Part shown: positions 9,307 to 18,548 of the stretch, piece after piece
How the letters are laid out: the number at the start of each line of letters is the position of its first letter
Position numbering within the stretch: the first letter of the stretch is position 1
NCBI GenBank assembly: GCA_021738565.1
Contig: JAIPBT010000015.1
Coordinates: 1 to 64,000 of the forward strand
Direction: 5' to 3'
Length of the DNA stretch: 64,000 nucleotides
DNA from: Bacteroidales bacterium
GTDB lineage: Bacteria > Bacteroidota > Bacteroidia > Bacteroidales > GCA-2748055
Program-made: the position numbers and the translations under genes
Notes under the pieces: generated by a model
Told to the model about the DNA's origin: nothing
What the model saw: only the letters and a program-made list of their open reading frames with translations
Database searches by the model: none

Positions 9307-10887
9307 ATGAAGTATTTACGTTACACAATAATAAGTATAATCCTGCTGGGTACAGCAATCGGCCTTCAGGGCCAGTTCAGTCCAGAGGGATTGAAATTAA
9401 TGGAAGTTATGGATAAGGTGAGCCGCTATTATGTCGACTCGCTGAACGAAGGGGATTTTGCTGAGAAGACAATCATTCATATGCTCCACGAACTGGACCC
9501 ACATTCCTCTTATATAAGTAAGGAAGATCTTAAAGAGATCAATGAACAGCTGAATGGTGAGTTCGACGGCATCGGGGTTTCCTTCAATATACTGAATGAT
9601 ACCATTTTTATTGTAAATCCCATCCAGGGAGGACCTTCGGAAAGGGTAGGGATATTGCCAGGGGACAGGATCATACGTGTGGATGGTGAAGTGGTGGCAG
9701 GTATCGGCATTAGTACAAGCGGGGTTCAGAAAAGGCTGAAAGGTGAAAAAGGAACCAGGGTGAATGTGACTGTATTCAGGAAATCCACGGGTAAAGAGAT
9801 CGATTTCACCATTGTCAGGGACAAGATCCCTGTCTACAGTCTGGATGCATCCTATATGATCGATGATGAGATCGGGTATATCAAACTTTCCCGGTTTTCA
9901 CAAACAACCGCTTCGGAATTTGAAAAAGCGTTGTCGGATCTTGAGCAGCAGGGTCTGAAACATTTGATCCTTGACCTGAGCGGAAATGGCGGAGGTTATC
10001 TCAGAATAGCCGTTGATCTGGCGGATCATTTTCTTTCGAGTGAAAAACGGATCGTTTATACAGAGGGTGACAAAGTTCCACGGCGTGAATATACAGCTAC
10101 CATGAGGGGGGATTTTGAAGAAGGAAGGCTGGTTGTAATGATTGATGAGAACTCCGCTTCGGCGAGTGAAATTGTAAGTGGAGCGGTACAGGAATGGGAC
10201 CGTGGAGTCATCGTGGGACGACGGTCGTTCGGGAAAGGACTGGTACAGCAACCCTTCAGGTTGAATGACGGATCGGAGATGCGGCTTACCATTGCGAGGT
10301 ATTATACGCCCACCGGCCGGCTTATCCAGAAACCCTACCAGGATGGCTATGAAGAGTATGCCATGGATATCATCAACCGCTACAACAGCGGTGAACTGAA
10401 CAGTTCGGACAGCATTTACTTCCCTGAATCGGAAAAATACAAAACCCTCAATAAAGGAAGAACGGTATACGGGGGAGGCGGTATTATGCCGGATTACTTC
10501 GTTGCCATTGATACCAGTTCGAATTCCCTTTACTACCGGCAGCTTATCAACCTGGGCATATTTAACCAGTATGTGCTGCGTTACGTAGATGAAAACAGGA
10601 CGGAACTTGAAAAGAAATACAGGGATTTCGAGGTTTTTAAGAAAAAATTCGATCCTTCAGGTGAGATGGAGGGATTGATATCCTTTGCAGAGCAGGAGGG
10701 ACTTACATACAATGAAGAGCAATGGAAGCGCTCCCGTGAAAGGATCGAACTGTTATTTACCGCGTATGTTGCCAGAGACCTATGGGAGAACAGCAATTTC
10801 TATGAGATTTATAATGAATCCAACCCAATTTTCATAAAGGCCAGGGAAATTTTGGAAGAGCCCGGTTTTTATGTTGATAAGCTCTGA
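9307..10887 (+). CDS. S41 family C-terminal processing peptidase
   Basis: Exported serine protease of the CtpA/Prc type, likely periplasmic and cutting protein C-termini. A hydrophobic signal segment spans residues 5-21. A PDZ domain (about 85-170) binds substrate tails (DGIGVSF, GPSERVGILPGDRI). The catalytic Ser is in ENSASASE (around 287) and the general-base Lys in RSFGKGLVQ (around 312). The C-terminal extension of about 130 aa is usual for Bacteroidota members. At 526 aa it is complete. Substrate unknown. Confidence 0.92.
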   Translation: MKYLRYTIISIILLGTAIGLQGQFSPEGLKLMEVMDKVSRYYVDSLNEGDFAEKTIIHMLHELDPHSSYISKEDLKEINEQLNGEFDGIGVSFNILNDTIFIVNPIQGGPSERVGILPGDRIIRVDGEVVAGIGISTSGVQKRLKGEKGTRVNVTVFRKSTGKEIDFTIVRDKIPVYSLDASYMIDDEIGYIKLSRFSQTTASEFEKALSDLEQQGLKHLILDLSGNGGGYLRIAVDLADHFLSSEKRIVYTEGDKVPRREYTATMRGDFEEGRLVVMIDENSASASEIVSGAVQEWDRGVIVGRRSFGKGLVQQPFRLNDGSEMRLTIARYYTPTGRLIQKPYQDGYEEYAMDIINRYNSGELNSSDSIYFPESEKYKTLNKGRTVYGGGGIMPDYFVAIDTSSNSLYYRQLINLGIFNQYVLRYVDENRTELEKKYRDFEVFKKKFDPSGEMEGLISFAEQEGLTYNEEQWKRSRERIELLFTAYVARDLWENSNFYEIYNESNPIFIKAREILEEPGFYVDKL

Positions 10888-10901
10888 AATACCTGTTTTA
10901 G

Positions 10902-11489
10902 ATGTTGGCCTGGTTATCAGAAAATTATATTGAGATCCTGGGGGTCCTGTTCAGCGTAATCTATCTTTATTTAAGTATCAGACAGAATATTCTGCTCTGG
11001 CCCGTTGGAATCCTAAGTGCAGTGATGTATGTCATTGTTTTCTTCCAGTCGAAGTTCTACGCTGATATGGCTTTGAACGGGTATTACTTTTTTATCAGCA
11101 TATACGGGTGGATCAACTGGGCAGCTCCGCAAAAGGATAAACAAACGGGACTTCCGGTAAAGCGGCTGAGGAGTAAAACAGGATATATACTGTTCTTAAT
11201 CTTTGCCGTGGTCTTTTTGTTGACCGGTTTGTTGCTGGATAATTTTACAGATTCACCATTGCCATACTGGGATGCATTTACCACATCGGCGAGTATTATT
11301 GCCACTTGGATGCTCGCGAAGAAGATACTTGAACACTGGCTGATCTGGATCATAGTTGACCTGGTTTCCATGGGATTGTATATTTACAGGGAGCTGTATC
11401 CCACAACTTTGCTTTTTGCGATCTATGCGGCTATGGCTGTGGTTGGATACCTGCAATGGAAGCGAGCTGTGCAACATGAAAGAGTATAA
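10902..11489 (+). CDS. pnuC: PnuC-type nicotinamide riboside transporter
   Basis: Inner-membrane protein of 195 aa with about seven hydrophobic segments, the SWEET-like PnuC fold. The family pattern YGWINW is present near residue 70. PnuC proteins move nicotinamide riboside or, in some lineages, thiamine, by facilitated diffusion driven by phosphorylation. No thiamine riboswitch or kinase is next to it, so the NAD-precursor role is the default inference. It starts 15 bp after the protease gene. Confidence 0.85.
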   Translation: MLAWLSENYIEILGVLFSVIYLYLSIRQNILLWPVGILSAVMYVIVFFQSKFYADMALNGYYFFISIYGWINWAAPQKDKQTGLPVKRLRSKTGYILFLIFAVVFLLTGLLLDNFTDSPLPYWDAFTTSASIIATWMLAKKILEHWLIWIIVDLVSMGLYIYRELYPTTLLFAIYAAMAVVGYLQWKRAVQHERV

Positions 11490-11587
11490 AATAAGTGGCA
11501 ACAGGAGACTCCCTGATAATGGCAAATGCAATATTTTCGATAGAGAGCATCCGGGGAATTGATGAATATTTTTCAGTTTAAAAAATA

Positions 11588-12745
11588 ATGGAACAGGCAT
11601 ATCACGCAAAGACGCTTAAGGGGCTGGAAAATGTCCTTGCAGAAGAACTCATGGAACTGGGAGCCCTTGATGTTCATCCTGTAAACCGGGGGGTCAATTT
11701 TAATGGATCAACGGCCATTCTTTACAAATCCAACATTTACCTGAGGACAGCCCTTAGGATCCTGATGAAAATAAAAAGTTTCAAGGCTGGAACAGAGCAG
11801 CAATTATACAACCAGGTCAAGTCAATTGACTGGTCCGAATACATGACCTTCAAGCATTCATTTGCTATAGATGCAGTATCATTTTCAGAAAAATTCAGGA
11901 ACAGTCATTTCATTGAATTAAAGGTAAAGGATGCCATAGCTGATCAGTTTCGGGAAAAAACTTCCATCCGGCCCTCCGTAGACAAAAAAAACCCTGATGT
12001 AAGGATCAACGTGCATGTAAATGATGATTTTTTCACAATATCACTGGACAGTTCCGGAGAATCGTTGCACAAAAGGGGATACCGGAAATACCAGCATGCC
12101 GCTTCCATGAGCGAAGTTCTTGCTGCAGGAATGGTATTGCTTACAGGCTACAGGGGGGAGCGTCCTTTTGTCGATCCAATGTGCGGATCAGGGACCATTG
12201 CCATTGAAGCAGCATTGATCGCCTCAGGGAAAATACCGGGGGCGTTTAAACGAAGGTATGGATTCCAGAACTGGACCGGATTCGACCCGTTGCTTTTCGA
12301 ACGGATCCGGGAACAGATCCCTGCAGAAGAAATACCTGGTTTCCCGATTGTTGCCGCCGATATTGACAAGGAAGCTGTCAGGATCACAAGTGCGAACGTT
12401 CGTGATGCAGGGTTGGACGATATCGTGACGGTCCGCCAGATGGATATCATGGAAGCAAATTCGACAGATTCACCGTCTTTGGTGGTTATGAACCCTCCCT
12501 ATGGAGAACGGCTGGATGCGGGAAACTTGCAAACAATGTATTCAGGGATAGGCAACATACTGAAACATAAATTTGCAGGTTCGGAAGCCTGGATATTTAC
12601 TTCCAATATGGAGGCTTTGAAGTATGTAGGACTTAAGCCGGAAAAAAAAATTCAGCTATTTAATGGCAAACTGGACTGCCGGTTTGTTAAATATCGCCTT
12701 TTCTCAGGAACAAGGAAACATTACGTTAAGTCCAATTCATCCTAA
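11588..12745 (+). CDS. THUMP-domain class I SAM-dependent RNA methyltransferase (RlmL-like)
   Basis: Probable 23S rRNA guanine-N2 methyltransferase. The N-terminal ferredoxin-like/THUMP region covers about residues 1-160. The methyltransferase domain has FVDPMCGSGTIAIEAAL for SAM binding and the catalytic NPPYGER at about 302-308. At 385 aa it corresponds to the RlmL N-half alone, without the RlmK half of the E. coli fusion, as is usual in this phylum. The 98 bp before it hold nothing convincing. Confidence 0.9.
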   Translation: MEQAYHAKTLKGLENVLAEELMELGALDVHPVNRGVNFNGSTAILYKSNIYLRTALRILMKIKSFKAGTEQQLYNQVKSIDWSEYMTFKHSFAIDAVSFSEKFRNSHFIELKVKDAIADQFREKTSIRPSVDKKNPDVRINVHVNDDFFTISLDSSGESLHKRGYRKYQHAASMSEVLAAGMVLLTGYRGERPFVDPMCGSGTIAIEAALIASGKIPGAFKRRYGFQNWTGFDPLLFERIREQIPAEEIPGFPIVAADIDKEAVRITSANVRDAGLDDIVTVRQMDIMEANSTDSPSLVVMNPPYGERLDAGNLQTMYSGIGNILKHKFAGSEAWIFTSNMEALKYVGLKPEKKIQLFNGKLDCRFVKYRLFSGTRKHYVKSNSS

Positions 12746-12891
12746 GAAAAAGGTATGATAATCATAGGATTCAGGCTGTTTGCTGAAAAAAACATAAATT
12801 ATAATTAAAATTTATGCAGCTCACCATATTTTAATTATATTTAATCGGCTAAACAGTCAGATAATAGCGCATTTAAGCTATCTGGCAATGT

Positions 12892-12921
12892 TTTGTGTAG
12901 CAATAATTTTTTATATATTTG
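12892..12921 (+). promoter_or_regulatory. Bacteroidota promoter TTTG-N18-TATATTTG for siaBC
   Basis: TTTG at 12892-12895 and TATATTTG at 12914-12921 are separated by 18 bp, an excellent match to the Bacteroidota -33/-7 consensus. They lie 45 bp before the siaB start. Just upstream an imperfect inverted repeat (CAGATA...TATCTG, about 12858-12884) may be an operator or hairpin. Confidence 0.75.
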
Positions 12922-12966
12922 CTGTGCGTTAGAAACAATCAATTCCAGTAATCAAAAGAAGATTGC

Positions 12967-13524
12967 ATGACCTTTGATGTTAACGAGTATTACTCAAAGT
13001 TGAACGGAGATGACGTTCTTATAGCCTACAAAGGAAATGTTACCAGTGAGCTAATAAGTAATGTTCTTGAAGTTGTTGAAGCTCGCATGGATGATTACAG
13101 TGAGGATTCAAAAATAAGGAAAAAGGTATACAATGTCCTTGTAGAAAGTCTTCAGAATCTGTACCATCACATTGATGCACTTCCTCCTGAACTTCAAAAA
13201 GAATTTGACGAGAAGTTCGGCATACTCGTTGTATCAAGGATAAAAGATCAGTACAGGATTTCAACCGGCAATTTTGTTGAACAGGAAAAGGTTGCACAAT
13301 TGAAGAACAAAATTGATAAGATCAACTCGATGAGCAAAGATGAACTAAAAGACATGTATAAGTTCATATTAAATCATCAGCGCTTGTCTGAAAAAGGAGG
13401 AGGTGGACTTGGACTTGTAGACATAGCAAGAAAAACAGGGAACCCACTGAGTTATAAATTTCATCAGTACAATGATGATTTCTCTTTTTTTAATTTGGAT
13501 GTTTTTATTGATTATAAAGCGTAA
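12967..13524 (+). CDS. siaB: SiaB family protein kinase
   Basis: Single-domain GHKL-type serine/threonine kinase of the SiaB family (DUF6272). In Pseudomonas aeruginosa SiaB phosphorylates SiaC. The ATP site is visible as an N-box, VLVESLQNL (58-66, with Glu60 and Asn64), and a glycine-rich KGGGGLGL (143-150). The length of 185 aa is typical. It has its own promoter and is followed after 23 bp by its partner siaC. The SiaA phosphatase and SiaD cyclase of the Pseudomonas system are not in the window. Confidence 0.85.
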   Translation: MTFDVNEYYSKLNGDDVLIAYKGNVTSELISNVLEVVEARMDDYSEDSKIRKKVYNVLVESLQNLYHHIDALPPELQKEFDEKFGILVVSRIKDQYRISTGNFVEQEKVAQLKNKIDKINSMSKDELKDMYKFILNHQRLSEKGGGGLGLVDIARKTGNPLSYKFHQYNDDFSFFNLDVFIDYKA

Positions 13525-13547
13525 AATAACTTTTTAAAATACAGACT

Positions 13548-13928
13548 ATGGAACCATTGTTAATTGAAGGAACAGCAAAAACACCAACTGTAAAATTTGA
13601 TGCCAAAGAAGGAGTTGTTGAGATCAAGGGACGGTCAATACCGGAGAATTCGATTGAATTTTACAAGCCACTGGTTGAGTGGTTGGAGAAATACGGCGAA
13701 TCTCCGCTTGCACTTACCCAGGTCAATGTACAGCTGGAGTATTTCAACACCAGTTCATCCAAGTGCATTCTGGATGTCTTCAAAAAACTGGAGATGATCC
13801 ATAAAGGGCCTAATGAAGTAATCATCAACTGGCATTATGAAGAAGACGATGAAGATATGCTTGAGGCAGGTGAAGACTATGAATCAATCATCAGGGTTCC
13901 TTTCAAAATGATCGAAATAGTTGATTAA
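13548..13928 (+). CDS. siaC: SiaC family regulatory phosphoprotein
   Basis: DUF1987/SiaC protein of 126 aa, the substrate of SiaB. The acceptor lies in FNTSSSKCILD; Thr68 has the same number and context as the Thr68 phosphorylated in P. aeruginosa SiaC. The protein is acidic (EEDDEDMLEAGEDYE). In Pseudomonas unphosphorylated SiaC activates a diguanylate cyclase; no GGDEF protein is encoded nearby here, so the effector is unknown. A clear terminator follows the gene. Confidence 0.88.
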   Translation: MEPLLIEGTAKTPTVKFDAKEGVVEIKGRSIPENSIEFYKPLVEWLEKYGESPLALTQVNVQLEYFNTSSSKCILDVFKKLEMIHKGPNEVIINWHYEEDDEDMLEAGEDYESIIRVPFKMIEIVD

Positions 13929-13958
13929 TTAATTATATTTTTTCTTACTACCAATTTA

Positions 13959-13993
13959 AAAGCCGCTTCATCGTTCATGTTGCGGCTTTTTTT
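13959..13993 (+). terminator. Rho-independent terminator after siaBC
   Basis: AAAGCCGC (13959-13966) pairs with GCGGCTTT (13982-13989) and is followed by a run of T. The stem is 8 bp and the loop 15 nt. It ends the siaB-siaC transcript just before the convergent transporter gene, and may act in both directions. Confidence 0.85.
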
Positions 13994-14020
13994 ATGATCA
14001 GCGGTATACCAAATGAACGT

Positions 14021-17000
14021 TCAGCTTCTGTTTGCAGTAAAATTTTCAAAGAAATCCAGCATCTTTTTCAAGACCCTGTAGTACAACATCACGAAAAGAA
14101 CTACAGTCGTCAGCCACATCACAATCACGTTGACCCACAGCGTTGTCATGTAATTTCCAAAAACCAGTTTTCGCGGAGCATAGAAATGTGCTTTGATAAA
14201 GCCTTTTTTCGGATCCAGGAAAACAGGATCGCTTTTTTGGATAAGTTCTCCCTTATATTCAACGTTGGGGGTAAATTCATTTTTGTTTGTAACAAATTCT
14301 TCAAGGCTGTTGTTATGGTGTTCTTCTTTAAGTCTCAGCAGTTTATCCAGTTCATATGATTGTTTGATACGGTCGCTTTCAATAACGGAAGTCTTGAATA
14401 GATTTTTATATACTTTTAGCAGTTCCTCAATATAATCCCCTAAATAATCGAGTTTTGTATCGTCAATACTCTCAGCAGTGATCTGGTCAAGGTCAGAGAC
14501 CATATACCCCGGTAATTCCTCTGCATCATTTCTGAGCAACTGTCTGGATTCGTATTCCTTTTGGAGCTCATTCCTGATTACCTCCAGGTAGTTTTCCACG
14601 ATCCCGGATGATTCAGGATCGTTGTAATTGGTTCTGACAGCACTCAGTTTTGTCTGAAGATTATTCAGCAGGTATGTTGAATAATATTTTGAAACGCTGA
14701 TCTTCTTGTCTACCGGATAGAATATGGACTGGTAATCGTTATGGGTGAACTGGTAGGTTGCAAGGGCTTCATAGGCCCATCTTGCAGTAATAACTTCACC
14801 GTAAAAAGGGATCCTGTCAGGCGAGGATATCTTTGGATTCAGATTATCGAATTTAACAATGACACCACTCAGGATGATTTGCGGTATAACAAGGAAGGGG
14901 ATGAGGATATATATGGTTACCACCGTTTTGAAGCTGTCAGAAATGAGCAATCCCATAACATTGGCAGAGGCCCATGCAGAGAACAGTACGAGCCAGTATT
15001 CAAAATACATGCCTTTGATTTCCATGATCGAGTTCCCAATGAATATAAAAGTCGCGGCCTGTATAGCAGACAGCAGGAACTGAACAGCTACTTTGGAGAA
15101 CAGGTATGAACTCCAGCTCAGGTTGAGGAAAGCCTCCCTTTTCAGTATTTTCCTGTCCTTGATGATCTCTTCGGCACTGACGGAAAGTCCCATAAAAATA
15201 GCCACGATCACCGACATAAAGATGTAAACGGGAAGGTTGCTGTTTTCCAGAAGTGTATAATTTGCGTTGCTTGTTGCACTGACATTGTAATATTTGACTA
15301 TAAAGGCAAGTCCAAGCGCCAGAACAGGTGCTTCCAGGAAATTGATGATCAGGTACTGTGTATCACTCAGTTTTTTAAGTATGTCTCTTTTCAGAAAGAC
15401 CAGGAACTGTTGAAACCTGTTGGGAACTTTGAATGATATTTCCGGCAGGTCCTCCTTTGCGGCTGTTGGCTGATCCGCTTCTTTGTATTCCCTTTTAAAA
15501 TGTTCACTCCATTGTTCGGGAGATATCTTACGTGTATAAGTTATTTTTCCATATTCATCCAATACACTTGTCTCTACAATATTGAATACCTGTTCGGGAT
15601 TGACATTTCCACATTCGGGACATTCACTTTCATTCCAGTCGGCATGCTGGACCCTGGATTTGAAGTATTCTATCGAATCAATCGGGTTTCCGTTATAGAT
15701 CAGGTATCCGCCTGTATCAAGGATAAGCAGGCGGTCGAACATCTTGAAAATATCGGATGAGGGCTGGTGTATTACAACAAATACAAGTTTGCTCTTCAAG
15801 GACAGCTCTTTCAGAAGATCAAGGATGTTTTCACTGTCTCTCGACGACAAACCGGAAGTGGGTTCATCCAGGAACAGAACACCCGGTTCACGGATCAGTT
15901 CCAGGGCAATGTTGAGTCTTTTTCTTTGTCCTCCGCTAATTTTTTTATTTAGCGGGGAACCAACTTGTATGTCTCTGATTTCAAATAGCCCCAGATTTTT
16001 TAATACCTTATTTACCGTATTTTCGATCTCTTCCTCTGAATGGTTGTCAAAGCACAATTTTGCATTGTAATACAGGTTCTGGTAGACAGAAAGTTCTTCT
16101 ATGAGCAGGTCATCCTGGGAGACAAAACCTATGATACCTTCCATTTCAGGATCGCCGCTGTGTATATCAATTCCGTTGACGGATACGCTTCCATTTGTGG
16201 GTTTACTTGTTCCGTTCAGTACGTTTAATAAGGTAGATTTACCGGCTCCGCTTGCTCCCATGATCCCTACAAGTCTGCCTGAAGTCTCTGTGAAACTGAT
16301 GTCGTGCAATCCAATGGCGCCATTTGGAAATTTATAGCCAACATGGTCTGCCTGAAATACGATTCTGGATTTTATACGGTCCTCCACAAAGGAGCTAACA
16401 ATATCACTGTAGTAGACAGGGGTGATCTGCTGGTTCCGGATCGATGCTCCTGTATTTAGCGGATAGGTTTTGAATTGTTCGAGCAGTTGCCCGTTGATGT
16501 ACATTTCACCGTGTCCAATGTATTTTACAAAATAGAGGTTGGTTGATAAAATATGCAGAACCCTTATCTGGCCTGAAATATTATCTCGCTTAATATGTTT
16601 GGCATTTGCGGGCAGATCCCTTCCGTTGTCAGAATTGTCCACGAACAGAAAATGGCCGGAGGGTTTCAGTTTTTTGTCGTTAAGCACGAATTCCTTTATT
16701 GATTCGTATTCCTCCTTTTCAATGTTGAATGTATCTGATACTGTGGTTACGAATTCCATTTCCTGATCTGTTGCAACCTCTGCATCTGATTTGATAAATT
16801 CAAGCAGTTGGATCAGGAATACTACTTTTTGCTGTTGGGTGAGCTCTTCATTAATACTTGTACAGATCTTTAAAACCCTGACGGACCTTCTGGCAAGTAT
16901 ACGGCTGGCTTTTTGTGATTTCTTCTCATCCTCTTCCGCGAATTTTCTGGCAAAACTGTCGTAGACTTTCAGGAACTCTTCAGCCAGTTCTTTATTCAAT

Positions 17001-17110
17001 TGCCTGATCAGGAAGGATTCTACGATGGCCCTGCGATCTGCCACAGAACTTTCAGGCCGGGCGATGATTGCAAATAATTGCATTAATGCCTTGAGTATCT
17101 TTTCACTCAT
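14021..17110 (-). CDS. ABCG-type ABC transporter fused to TerB-like and FHA-like N-terminal domains
   Basis: Protein of 1029 aa. Residues 1 to about 165 are helical and TerB-like (FLIQLLEFIKSDAEVATDQE). Residues about 166-255 look beta-rich and FHA-like (GEMYINGQLL). The ATPase follows: Walker A GASGAGKST near 284, signature SGGQRKRLN near 390, Walker B VLFLDEPTSGL near 410. A CPECG knuckle near 494 follows. Membrane helices lie between about 590 and 780, then a soluble insert of about 200 aa with coiled-coil character, and a last helix near 1000. The ATPase-before-membrane order is that of ABCG half-transporters. Substrate unknown. It converges on siaBC. Confidence 0.85.
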   Translation of the reverse strand: MSEKILKALMQLFAIIARPESSVADRRAIVESFLIRQLNKELAEEFLKVYDSFARKFAEEDEKKSQKASRILARRSVRVLKICTSINEELTQQQKVVFLIQLLEFIKSDAEVATDQEMEFVTTVSDTFNIEKEEYESIKEFVLNDKKLKPSGHFLFVDNSDNGRDLPANAKHIKRDNISGQIRVLHILSTNLYFVKYIGHGEMYINGQLLEQFKTYPLNTGASIRNQQITPVYYSDIVSSFVEDRIKSRIVFQADHVGYKFPNGAIGLHDISFTETSGRLVGIMGASGAGKSTLLNVLNGTSKPTNGSVSVNGIDIHSGDPEMEGIIGFVSQDDLLIEELSVYQNLYYNAKLCFDNHSEEEIENTVNKVLKNLGLFEIRDIQVGSPLNKKISGGQRKRLNIALELIREPGVLFLDEPTSGLSSRDSENILDLLKELSLKSKLVFVVIHQPSSDIFKMFDRLLILDTGGYLIYNGNPIDSIEYFKSRVQHADWNESECPECGNVNPEQVFNIVETSVLDEYGKITYTRKISPEQWSEHFKREYKEADQPTAAKEDLPEISFKVPNRFQQFLVFLKRDILKKLSDTQYLIINFLEAPVLALGLAFIVKYYNVSATSNANYTLLENSNLPVYIFMSVIVAIFMGLSVSAEEIIKDRKILKREAFLNLSWSSYLFSKVAVQFLLSAIQAATFIFIGNSIMEIKGMYFEYWLVLFSAWASANVMGLLISDSFKTVVTIYILIPFLVIPQIILSGVIVKFDNLNPKISSPDRIPFYGEVITARWAYEALATYQFTHNDYQSIFYPVDKKISVSKYYSTYLLNNLQTKLSAVRTNYNDPESSGIVENYLEVIRNELQKEYESRQLLRNDAEELPGYMVSDLDQITAESIDDTKLDYLGDYIEELLKVYKNLFKTSVIESDRIKQSYELDKLLRLKEEHHNNSLEEFVTNKNEFTPNVEYKGELIQKSDPVFLDPKKGFIKAHFYAPRKLVFGNYMTTLWVNVIVMWLTTVVLFVMLYYRVLKKMLDFFENFTANRS

Positions 17111-17229
17111 AGTGCTGAAATTGAATTATAATTACCATACAAGCCTAAATGTCAGAAAGAAGACTCATATTGTTTTGTCGAAATTAATAAAATTATTAAT
17201 TTAATAGTGCATTGCTGAGCAGCAGCACT

Positions 17230-17408
17230 AATTAGTGCTTGCAAGAAAACGCCAATAGCTGCGTTATGCTCGCCTTCAAAACAGTCATCCCGATAATATA
17301 TCGGGACTCCTGTTTATCAGGCATCGATCCCGATGGCTATCGGGATGCTCTTGACGTTTTCTTATCAAGCATGGCTAAAAAGTATGAGTTTTTTTTCAGA
17401 CACTAATT
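17230..17408 (-). repeat. Family B dispersed repeat, copy 3
   Basis: Best-preserved copy, about 179 bp, with perfect 8-bp terminal inverted repeats AATTAGTG (17230-17237) and CACTAATT (17401-17408). It contains both hairpins (ATCCCGATAATATATCGGGA and ATCCCGAT...ATCGGGAT). The outer arms TGCTTGCAAGAAAACG and CGTTTTCTTATCAAGCA are nearly complementary, so the whole element can fold into one long structure. It occupies most of the 317-bp gap between the ABC transporter and the PepSY gene; the rest (17111-17229) is AT-rich with no gene. Confidence 0.88.
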
Positions 17409-17427
17409 ATGATGAATATGATACCCG

Positions 17428-17988
17428 TTACAGGTAAATAATCAAAAATATAAGAGGAATGGTGATTCCGATAATAACCAGGATGATCCCGCTGCCTTTG
17501 ATTCCTTTTTTACCTCTGTTCATGATCAGACCGGATATGGCCATTATTACAAGGGAGAATGCAAACAGGTCCGAAAAATAGGTCCACAACTGTTTGGGCT
17601 TGTTGTAGTGCAGGAAATTTATCTCCCTGAAGAATTTCCTGTTTTTTAAAGTAGTGATCGATGATTCGCCGGTTTCAAGATCCACAATGATATGTCCGTC
17701 TTTCAGGTAGATCATGAGCGATTGATCGGTTGGGAAATAATAGGATTTATAGTTTTCCTTTTCCCCTGCAATTGTAACTATTTCGTTTATATATTCTTTA
17801 CCTGCCTCGCTCCTGTCAGCAGGTTCGATTCCCACCAGGGTTTCGGATCGTTCAATATGCGAAGGATTCCAGTGTCTCGTTATATGATGATTGAGTGCAA
17901 TGCCAGATACTCCATATATGATGGCCATTCCAAAAAACATATACCCCAGCTTCCGGTGTAACCACCGGTTGCGCTTTCTCCACTTCAT
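17428..17988 (-). CDS. PepSY-associated transmembrane protein
   Basis: Inner-membrane protein of 186 aa. Helix 1 (about 13-32) carries the pattern HRKLGYMFFGMAIIYGVSGI followed by LNHH, the PepSY_TM signature. A periplasmic domain follows (about 35-130), then two more helices (136-157 and 163-185). The family is often linked to iron or heme reduction and to redox proteins. It is 17 bp downstream of the lipoprotein gene and probably co-transcribed. The histidine pair after helix 1 may bind metal or heme, which is inference. Confidence 0.75.
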   Translation of the reverse strand: MKWRKRNRWLHRKLGYMFFGMAIIYGVSGIALNHHITRHWNPSHIERSETLVGIEPADRSEAGKEYINEIVTIAGEKENYKSYYFPTDQSLMIYLKDGHIIVDLETGESSITTLKNRKFFREINFLHYNKPKQLWTYFSDLFAFSLVIMAISGLIMNRGKKGIKGSGIILVIIGITIPLIFLIIYL

Positions 17989-18005
17989 TCTTTAAGGAAT
18001 TTACT

Positions 18006-18515
18006 TTATACCTCCTCAGTGATCTCTTTGAAGGAAACAGCTTCCACATGGTAAGTTACATTATTGTCGCTTGTTGCACTCCCTTCTTTTTTCAGATTTT
18101 CCTCTGTGGGACAATCTTCGGTTTTATTTGAGTTTTGTGTTCCTGTTTGATCATTATCTACCTCTTGGTGATCTTCCTCAGATGCTTCAATGGTAGCTAA
18201 AAGTTTACCGGTAACTTCCACCATGCTTCCTTCCAGTGTGACATCAAATTCGGGTATCGATCCGGAAACCCGGATCAGCAGATTATTTTCCTGGGATTCA
18301 TCTGTGATAAACATTTTCTGTCCTCCATGCTTACATACATGGGTCACCTGGCCTTTTAAGGATACCATATCATCGGTGTGACTCTCAGGTGAAGCGACGA
18401 GCTCTGCAATGGATACATTTATGGCTTCTGTTTCCTTTATACCCGTTTTGGTTCCTTCCGAACCGCATGAGAGAATAAAAATTGTTAAAGTGATAATAAG
18501 AATTAAGTTTTTCAT
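18006..18515 (-). CDS. Lipoprotein with OB-fold-like domain
   Basis: 169 aa with a lipoprotein signal peptide (lipobox ILSC, Cys17). Residues about 32-110 resemble the small OB-fold domains of exported Bacteroidota proteins: VSLKGQVTHVCKHGGQKMFI, then VEVTGKL. A low-complexity Asp/Glu/Asn stretch (115-155) contains one Cys. The Cys and His of VCKHGG could bind a metal. It is transcribed just ahead of the PepSY membrane protein, suggesting a two-protein envelope unit. Function not known. Confidence 0.7.
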   Translation of the reverse strand: MKNLILIITLTIFILSCGSEGTKTGIKETEAINVSIAELVASPESHTDDMVSLKGQVTHVCKHGGQKMFITDESQENNLLIRVSGSIPEFDVTLEGSMVEVTGKLLATIEASEEDHQEVDNDQTGTQNSNKTEDCPTEENLKKEGSATSDNNVTYHVEAVSFKEITEEV

Positions 18516-18548
18516 GGTTTTCTTTTTTGTTTATTTTTTTATAGCAGA

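Noticed and set aside
11476-11562. 28-codon ORF overlapping the pnuC end
   Set aside because: No family features and no support beyond an ATG; likely chance.
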